Shown: positions 6,035 to 10,004 of the stretch, piece by piece
Layout of the letters: each line of letters opens with the position of its first letter
Position numbering within the stretch: the stretch's first letter is position 1
Origin: Deltaproteobacteria bacterium RBG_16_54_18
Lineage (GTDB): Bacteria; Desulfobacterota; B13-G15; RBG-16-54-18
Direction of reading: 5' to 3'
DNA: 10,004 nucleotides
Assembly (NCBI GenBank): GCA_001797935.1
Contig: MGQT01000046.1
Span: forward strand, 1-10,004
Notes under the pieces: model-generated
The model's database searches: none
Seen by the model: the letters and a program-made list of their open reading frames with translations, nothing else
What the model was told of the DNA's origin: nothing
Position numbers and translations under genes: made by a program

Positions 6035-6428
6035 CGCCGCCGAGCGCGGGATCCTCAAAAAAAATGTCGGCAGGGGGTATCTCCGCGCGGCGTGGGGGCT
6101 GGAGGGTGACGCCCACGCCGGCCCCGGCGACCGGCAGGTGAGCATCCTGCCGCTGGAGGCCATGCCCTTGATCCCGCCCCCTATCAGGGCCACTATTGCC
6201 GCAGACGACTATACCGAGAACATCACCATGGAGGGGATTCCCCTGAGCGAGCTGACCATCGGCACGCGCCTCAAGATCGGCGAGGCCGAGGTGGAGATCC
6301 ACCATATCGGCAAAGAGACGCCCAAAGATGCGGGCAAACCCTATATCGTCAGCCGTCAAGGGAGGTTCGGCACGGTAGTCAAAAGCGGCACGGTTGCCAT
6401 CGGAGATGCCGTCGTGCTTCTGGAATGA
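6006..6428 (+). CDS. MOSC-domain protein lacking the conserved cysteine
   Basis: This 140-residue stand-alone MOSC protein is read from ATG 6006 behind a GGGGGAAG purine run. The GTG at 5979 is possible but adds a tail not expected in the family. MOSC domains occur in Moco sulfurase C-termini and in small proteins thought to bind or hand over molybdenum-cofactor sulfur. Family features seen are KVVAINSA at the start, a GLEGDAHAGPGDRQVSIL block (about 30-47), ENITMEG (about 73-79) and GRFGTVVKSGTVAIGD near the end. Where relatives usually read GKECH...C...GDCxMPxxGxF, this one reads GKETPKDAGKPYIVSRQGRF, and the whole protein contains no cysteine. It overlaps moaC by 29 bases. A role in molybdopterin metabolism is inferred from domain and operon. 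Confidence 0.85.
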   Translation: MQGKVVAINSAAERGILKKNVGRGYLRAAWGLEGDAHAGPGDRQVSILPLEAMPLIPPPIRATIAADDYTENITMEGIPLSELTIGTRLKIGEAEVEIHHIGKETPKDAGKPYIVSRQGRFGTVVKSGTVAIGDAVVLLE

Positions 6429-6460
6429 GGTAAGTCGCCAACACCCAGTCAAACAAAAAA

Positions 6461-6481
6461 GGCGGGACCCCCCGCCCTTTT
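6461..6481. terminator. Intrinsic terminator between convergent transcription units
   Basis: GGCGGG (6461-6466) pairs with CCCGCC (6471-6476) around a four-base loop. It is flanked by AAAAAA on the left and CTTTTATATTT on the right, so it can act on both strands. It closes the moaA-moaC-MOSC operon and the scpB-rluB-kinase run coming from the other side. Confidence 0.85.
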
Positions 6482-6509
6482 ATATTTCTTTCTCTCGATT
6501 TCCCGAACC

Positions 6510-7118
6510 CTAAATCCAGAACCCGAACATCATAATCATCCCTGCGACCAGGGGGATGGTGAGGTTGTCGTCCAGACCGGTGGGAAAGAGCTCCACCATG
6601 GCGGCCCCAAACACCGCCAATATCCCCCACGAGAGGTTGTTCTGCATCGCCGCCTCCCCCCACAGGGGCTTATCTTGCAACACAAAGAGCACCACGACGA
6701 TGCCGCTGATGAAAAAGGCGATACTCCCCTCGAGACTTTTCTTAAAGATGCGGGTCTTCCCCCAGCCGGTCCCCACGATCGCCGCCGTGGCGTCACAGAC
6801 GATGAGGACGTAGAGGCTGGCAATGGCCACCGGCTTGGGAAAGATGATGATGGACAACAGCGCCCCAAAGATAAAATAGCTTGACCCGATGAGCCCGTAT
6901 TTCTCGTGCTCCCTGAGGAAGTGGTTGGTGATGCAGCGGTCAAAGATCGATTTGAACCCGTCGTGCATGTGCCGGAAGACATCAAAAAAAACGTATAGGG
7001 CGCAGATCGGGATCAGGAGGGTCAATATGGTATCCTTGGTGACGAAGCGATACACAATGGGGATGGCGACCGGATATATGTGCATGATCTTGCGACGGAT
7101 CTCCCGCCAGGGTATCAT
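6510..7118 (-). CDS. Diacylglycerol/polyprenol kinase family membrane protein
   Basis: The 202-residue multi-pass inner-membrane protein has roughly six hydrophobic segments (about 12-26, 30-47, 77-93, 97-116, 133-147 and 165-200). It carries the motifs of the CTP-dependent polyprenol/diacylglycerol kinase family (Sec59, Dgk1 and phytol/farnesol kinase relatives): CDATAAIVG (108-116), KSLEGS (127-132), VELFPTG (175-181) and DDNLTIPL (183-190). Characterised relatives phosphorylate dolichol, phytol, farnesol or diacylglycerol. Which lipid is used here cannot be told. The ATG (7118) overlaps the rluB stop as ATGA, so translation is probably coupled. A phosphatidate-cytidylyltransferase-like annotation is also possible, since the families share the fold region. 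Confidence 0.85.
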   Translation of the reverse strand: MIPWREIRRKIMHIYPVAIPIVYRFVTKDTILTLLIPICALYVFFDVFRHMHDGFKSIFDRCITNHFLREHEKYGLIGSSYFIFGALLSIIIFPKPVAIASLYVLIVCDATAAIVGTGWGKTRIFKKSLEGSIAFFISGIVVVLFVLQDKPLWGEAAMQNNLSWGILAVFGAAMVELFPTGLDDNLTIPLVAGMIMMFGFWI

Positions 7119-7846
7119 GGCAGCCCTCGCAGCTGGGTTATTTCTGGCGCCGTGAGCGCGCGATAATGCCCCGGCAGCAATCCATCGAGCGTGAGCGAGG
7201 AAAAGCCGATCCGCTTGAGCCTGAGGACCGGATGCCCGATCGCCTCAAAAGTCCTCTTAATCACCCTGTTCCTCCCCTCGTGCAACTGGACCCGCACCCA
7301 TGAGTTTTTTTGTAATCTCTTGGTGGGGATCACCTTCATGGCCGGGCTCTGCCCGTCCTCGAGCCTGACCCCCTTTCCAATTCTCTGCAGTTCCCGCGGC
7401 CCCAGCGCCCCCTTGACCTTTACCAGGTAGGTCCGGGGGACCTCGTAGCGGGGGTGCGTGAGGCGCAGTGCCAGATCACCGTCATTGGTGAGCAACAGAA
7501 GCCCCTCCGCGTCATAGTCGAGCCTGCCCACGGGAAATACCTTGTGCTTGATGCGCGGGATAAAATCCTTGACCGTAGACCTCCCCTCCGGGTCGTGCAG
7601 GGAGGTAATGACCCCGCGCGGCTTGTGCAGGAGGAAATAGACCTTCGCAGTCGTAGCGGCAGAGGGCTGCCTGACCAATTTGCCTTCCACCCTGATCCGG
7701 TCGCTAGCGGGATCGATCTTGAGCCCCTTCTCCCGTATGACCCGGCCGTTGACGCTGACCTTGCCGGCCCGGATCATCTCTTCCCCGCCCCGACGAGAAA
7801 CTATGCCGGCGTCGGCCAGGGCCTTGTGCAGTCGCACCAAGGTCAT
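7115..7846 (-). CDS. rluB: RluB-type 23S rRNA pseudouridine synthase (RsuA/RluB/E/F family)
   Basis: The 243-residue product, read from ATG 7846, has an N-terminal S4 RNA-binding domain (LHKALADAGIVSRR...GKVSVNG, residues 6-34). The pseudouridine synthase core has HKPRGVITS (74-82) and the catalytic aspartate D110 in GRLDYDAEGLLLLTNDG. The family isomerises a specific uridine in 16S or 23S rRNA. Placement next to scpB and the compact size favour RluB (the helix 89 region of 23S rRNA) over RsuA, but this is not decisive. The frame continues upstream to 8071, inside scpB. The chosen ATG is favoured because it overlaps the scpB stop as ATGA and lies just before the S4 domain. Confidence 0.92.
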   Translation of the reverse strand: MTLVRLHKALADAGIVSRRGGEEMIRAGKVSVNGRVIREKGLKIDPASDRIRVEGKLVRQPSAATTAKVYFLLHKPRGVITSLHDPEGRSTVKDFIPRIKHKVFPVGRLDYDAEGLLLLTNDGDLALRLTHPRYEVPRTYLVKVKGALGPRELQRIGKGVRLEDGQSPAMKVIPTKRLQKNSWVRVQLHEGRNRVIKRTFEAIGHPVLRLKRIGFSSLTLDGLLPGHYRALTAPEITQLRGLP

Positions 7847-8430
7847 GCCGCTCCCTCTTCTTCCTCTATTATCGGTTCCGGCGGTGCCTCTGCCTGCTCT
7901 TCTTCCTTCAGGGCATCGAGCTCCTGGATCGTGGGCAAGCCGCTTAAGTCGCGCAGGCCAAAGACCTCGAGAAATCTCCGGTCCGTCCCATATACTAACG
8001 GCCTGCCCGGAACTTCCTTGCGCCCCAGGATCTTGACCAGCCCCTTTTCCAGCAGGGAATTCAACACCCATCCCGAATCCACGCCCCTGATCTGCTCGAC
8101 CTCCGCCCGGACCACGGGCTGCCGGTAGGCGACAATGGCCAGGGTCTCCAAGGCCGATTGTCTAAGCCGCGCCGGTTTTATCTTGTGCAGGCTCCTGATC
8201 CAGGGGGCATACTCGGTCTTGGTACGGAATTGGTACCCCTCCCCTACTTCGACCAGGTGAAAGCTCCGCTCCATGCCCCGGTATTCGGCCATGAGTTCCG
8301 CGAGCAGCCCCTTGACCACCTTCTTCTCCACCTCATCCCCCACGATCCGTATGATGTTGTCTATTGTTAGGGGATGCTGGTTGGCAAAAAGGAGGGATTC
8401 GATGACCCCCTTGAACTCATGCTGCTGCAC
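7843..8430 (-). CDS. scpB: Segregation and condensation protein ScpB
   Basis: ScpB binds the ScpA kleisin and, with SMC, forms the condensin that organises the chromosome. The 195-residue protein shows the two winged-helix domains of the family: EFKGVIESLLFANQHPLTID at 4-23 and ALETLAIVAYRQPVVRAEVE near the middle, followed by GRPLVYGTD. It ends in a Glu/Pro-rich acidic tail (about 174-192). The start is GTG (8430-8428), with a GAGGGG run about 9 bases upstream. scpA normally lies directly upstream, but here 115 non-coding bases and miaA do. The stop overlaps the rluB ATG. Confidence 0.95.
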   Translation of the reverse strand: MQQHEFKGVIESLLFANQHPLTIDNIIRIVGDEVEKKVVKGLLAELMAEYRGMERSFHLVEVGEGYQFRTKTEYAPWIRSLHKIKPARLRQSALETLAIVAYRQPVVRAEVEQIRGVDSGWVLNSLLEKGLVKILGRKEVPGRPLVYGTDRRFLEVFGLRDLSGLPTIQELDALKEEEQAEAPPEPIIEEEEGAA

Positions 8431-8545
8431 GCCTGTATCCCCTCTCTCTGCAGATGCCGGCCGTTATATGATCAGTGGTACAAATCAACGCTGTCTCAGC
8501 CATCTTGTCATGCCCTGTCTATCACTCGGAAAAATCTCTTCGCCG

Positions 8546-9469
8546 TTAATTTCGCCAAAAGCCCTCTACCATTTCCCGTACGGTTGCGCGATCCCGTTCA
8601 GAGTGAACCCAGCGGACCTCGGGATCGGCCTTGAACCACGTGAGCTGCCGCTTGGCATACCGCCGGGTGTCGCGCTTGATGCGCCTGACGGCCTCTGCCA
8701 AATCGTACTCACCCTGAAGATACGCTACTATCTGATGGTACCCGAGCGACTGCATCGTCTTGAGCGACGGGGAATATCCCCGGTCTAAGAGCCCCTGGAC
8801 CTCCTCCTGCAAACCCTGGCGCATCATCTCCTCGACCCGCGCATCGATGCGTTGATACAGCTCCTCGCGCTCGCTGAGGAGGCCGATCTTGAGCACCTGA
8901 TAGGGCCCCTCTTCAAATCGATGCCGCTCGCGCATGAGCGAGATCGGGCGACCGGTCCGCTCATAGACCTCTAGCGCCCTGATGACGCGGTAGGTGTCGT
9001 GAGGATGCAGGCGCGCCGCCGTTTTTGGGTCTACCGCCTGCAGGCGTTGGTAGAGCCCTTCCCTGCCCTCGTGCTCGGCCTCGGTTCGCAAGCGCGAGCG
9101 GATGGCCGGGTCGACTTCCCCCCCCTGGATCAGCCCTGCTGTCAAGGCCTTGATATAGAGCCCTGTGCCTCCGACCACCAGGGCCGTGCGCCTGCGCGCC
9201 TCGACATCCGCGATGGCCCGCCGGGCCTCCTCCCGGAACAGAGCGGCGGAAAACTCCTCATCAGGGTAGAGGATATCAATAAGGTGGTGCCGGACTGCCT
9301 TTTGTGCCTCCGCAGACGGCTTGGCCGTGCCGATATCCATGTACCGATAGACCTGCATCGAGTCGGCGTTGATGACCTCCGCCCCGAACTCCCTGGCCAG
9401 CTCCAAGGCCGCGGCGCTCTTGCCGCCGGCAGTGGGCCCGCATATCACCACGATCTTGGGGGCATTCAC
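8546..9469 (-). CDS. miaA: tRNA dimethylallyltransferase MiaA
   Basis: MiaA transfers the dimethylallyl group of DMAPP to adenosine 37 of tRNAs that read UNN codons, including the tRNA-Leu(CAA) encoded in this window. The 307-residue protein has the P-loop GPTAGGKS (11-18), INADSMQVYRYMDIGTAKP (33-51, catalytic-site Asp36), VVGGTGLYIKAL (98-109) and the C-terminal RRYAKRQLTWF tRNA-contact region. The length is typical. A TGA lies directly upstream of the ATG in frame, so 9469 is the earliest possible ATG. The ribosome site is poor. It is separated from scpB by 115 bases, so it may be its own transcription unit or lead the same one. Confidence 0.96.
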   Translation of the reverse strand: MNAPKIVVICGPTAGGKSAAALELAREFGAEVINADSMQVYRYMDIGTAKPSAEAQKAVRHHLIDILYPDEEFSAALFREEARRAIADVEARRRTALVVGGTGLYIKALTAGLIQGGEVDPAIRSRLRTEAEHEGREGLYQRLQAVDPKTAARLHPHDTYRVIRALEVYERTGRPISLMRERHRFEEGPYQVLKIGLLSEREELYQRIDARVEEMMRQGLQEEVQGLLDRGYSPSLKTMQSLGYHQIVAYLQGEYDLAEAVRRIKRDTRRYAKRQLTWFKADPEVRWVHSERDRATVREMVEGFWRN

Positions 9470-9803
9470 CGCACAAAGTCTAAACTACCGCTCGATTTTC
9501 TTCAAGGGGAAAAATATGAGGCCGCTCGTAAGCGGTTTACTTTCGGCACGGGATTGCCTATGATGGCTGCGTGAGAATGAAAGGGTTGCAAAGGAGCAGA
9601 TAGCAAGCCTTACCAATGCAAGGCCCAAGGGAGCAGGATGTGGCGCAGATGGGTAAGGAAAAAAACCAAACTCAACAATCCAATGTCGCATAACATATGG
9701 AGCTCATATATGGATCAATATAAACTCCGTTCAAGGGACACGCAGCGTCCCCTGAACAAGCGATGGAGTAACTACCTTGCCAAACTCAGAAGAGAGGTAT
9801 CCT
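9470..9803. other. Intergenic region between divergent miaA and the right-edge membrane gene
   Basis: I find no convincing gene in these 334 bases. A 68-codon open frame on the minus strand (9691-9485) has no ribosome site and no recognisable content. A short hairpin CCGCT-CGTA-AGCGG lies at 9522-9535. A weak miaA promoter (TTGAAG, 17 bases, TAGACT on the minus strand) is possible near 9483-9512. The part from about 9680 to 9725 is AT-rich, with TATAAA at 9719-9724 and no matching -35, and likely holds the promoter for the rightward gene. Confidence 0.5.
9729..9757 (+). promoter_or_regulatory. Long hairpin in the leader of the right-edge membrane gene
   Basis: GTTCAAGGGAC (9729-9739) is complementary to GTCCCCTGAAC (9747-9757) except for one A-C mismatch, around a seven-base loop. 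It ends about 46 bases before the start codon. No T-run follows, so it is not a simple terminator. An operator or an RNA leader structure is possible. The arms are longer than expected by chance in such a short gap. Confidence 0.45.
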
Positions 9804-10004
9804 ATGACTAGAGCGCGCGGCATCTTCGGTGGCGTCATCATCCTGTACTTCATCATCGCGCTGGAGGTGCTGATCATGATCAGCCCCTTTGCAGCGTTTT
9901 TCTATGCGGCCTTCAATCCCGTCCTCCTCTTCTTCGCCCAGTGGCCGGCCACGCGCTGGTTGGCGGCATTCTTCCTGCCGCACATGGTCTTGCCGCCAGG
10001 GCTA
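9804..10004 (+). CDS. Membrane protein of unknown function, N-terminal part
   Basis: ATG 9804 follows an AGAGAGG ribosome site (9791-9797) at good spacing, and the frame stays open for 67 codons to the window edge. The N-terminus MTRARG is basic and is followed by a strongly hydrophobic segment (about 7-30, including the VIILYFIIALEVLIMISPF stretch). A second, aromatic-rich hydrophobic stretch (about 31-60, FFYAAFNPVLLFFAQW) comes next. This pattern is that of an inner-membrane protein with the N-terminus inside. I do not recognise the family from this fragment and assign no function. Transcribed divergently from miaA. Confidence 0.75.
   Translation, partial: MTRARGIFGGVIILYFIIALEVLIMISPFAAFFYAAFNPVLLFFAQWPATRWLAAFFLPHMVLPPGL

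Noticed and set aside
7847..8071. Upstream extension of rluB to 8071
   Set aside because: It overlaps scpB in another frame, and the conserved S4 domain begins right after the ATG at 7846, which overlaps the scpB stop.
9546..9562. Sigma-54-like GGCAC...TTGC sequence
   Set aside because: The spacing between the GG and GC is nine bases instead of ten, and the first T of the -24 element is missing.
9485..9691. 68-codon minus-strand open frame
   Set aside because: It has no ribosome-binding site, its composition is unlike a protein and no motif is recognisable. It is most likely a chance frame in an intergenic gap.

Overview
The window looks like a chromosomal segment of a Gram-negative, probably anaerobic bacterium. 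A member of the Desulfobacterota (former Deltaproteobacteria), such as a syntroph or sulfate reducer, fits best. This is inferred from gene content: a thiolase, an acyl-CoA dehydrogenase remnant, a TRAP-type solute-binding protein behind a sigma-54 promoter, a Cache-HAMP membrane sensor and a molybdopterin operon. No species-level marker is present. The base composition is moderately GC-rich in the housekeeping genes and clearly AT-rich in the 727-1480 gap.

Layout. Positions 1-726 (minus) hold the N-terminal two thirds of a thiolase that runs off the left edge. Positions 727-1480 contain no intact gene. They hold a probable thiolase promoter, the decayed 3' end of an IS256-family transposase, and a textbook sigma-54 promoter with a candidate upstream activator site. 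That promoter faces a TRAP solute-binding protein (1497-2522), which is followed by a Cache-HAMP membrane protein with no output domain (2662-3654) and a strong terminator. Two divergent tRNA genes follow, Ala(GGC) on the minus strand and Leu(CAA) on the plus strand, each with a good sigma-70 promoter. Positions 4018-4531 contain a remnant of an acyl-CoA dehydrogenase C-terminus and then a structured leader RNA, a candidate molybdenum-cofactor riboswitch with a terminator-like end.

A plus-strand operon moaA-moaC-MOSC (4532-6428) covers the GTP to cyclic pyranopterin monophosphate step of molybdopterin synthesis, with a cysteine-free MOSC protein at its end. A bidirectional terminator separates it from a convergent minus-strand run: miaA (9469-8546), then scpB (8430-7843), rluB (7846-7115) and a polyprenol/diacylglycerol-kinase-family membrane protein (7118-6510). 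The last three overlap by ATGA and look translationally coupled. At the right edge a plus-strand membrane protein of unknown function begins at 9804 and is cut by the window end.

The least ordinary part is 1260-3654: a sigma-54-controlled pair of a periplasmic TRAP-type binding protein without transporter subunits and a Cache-HAMP receptor without signalling output. It may be a small ligand-sensing module rather than an uptake system, but that is a hypothesis.
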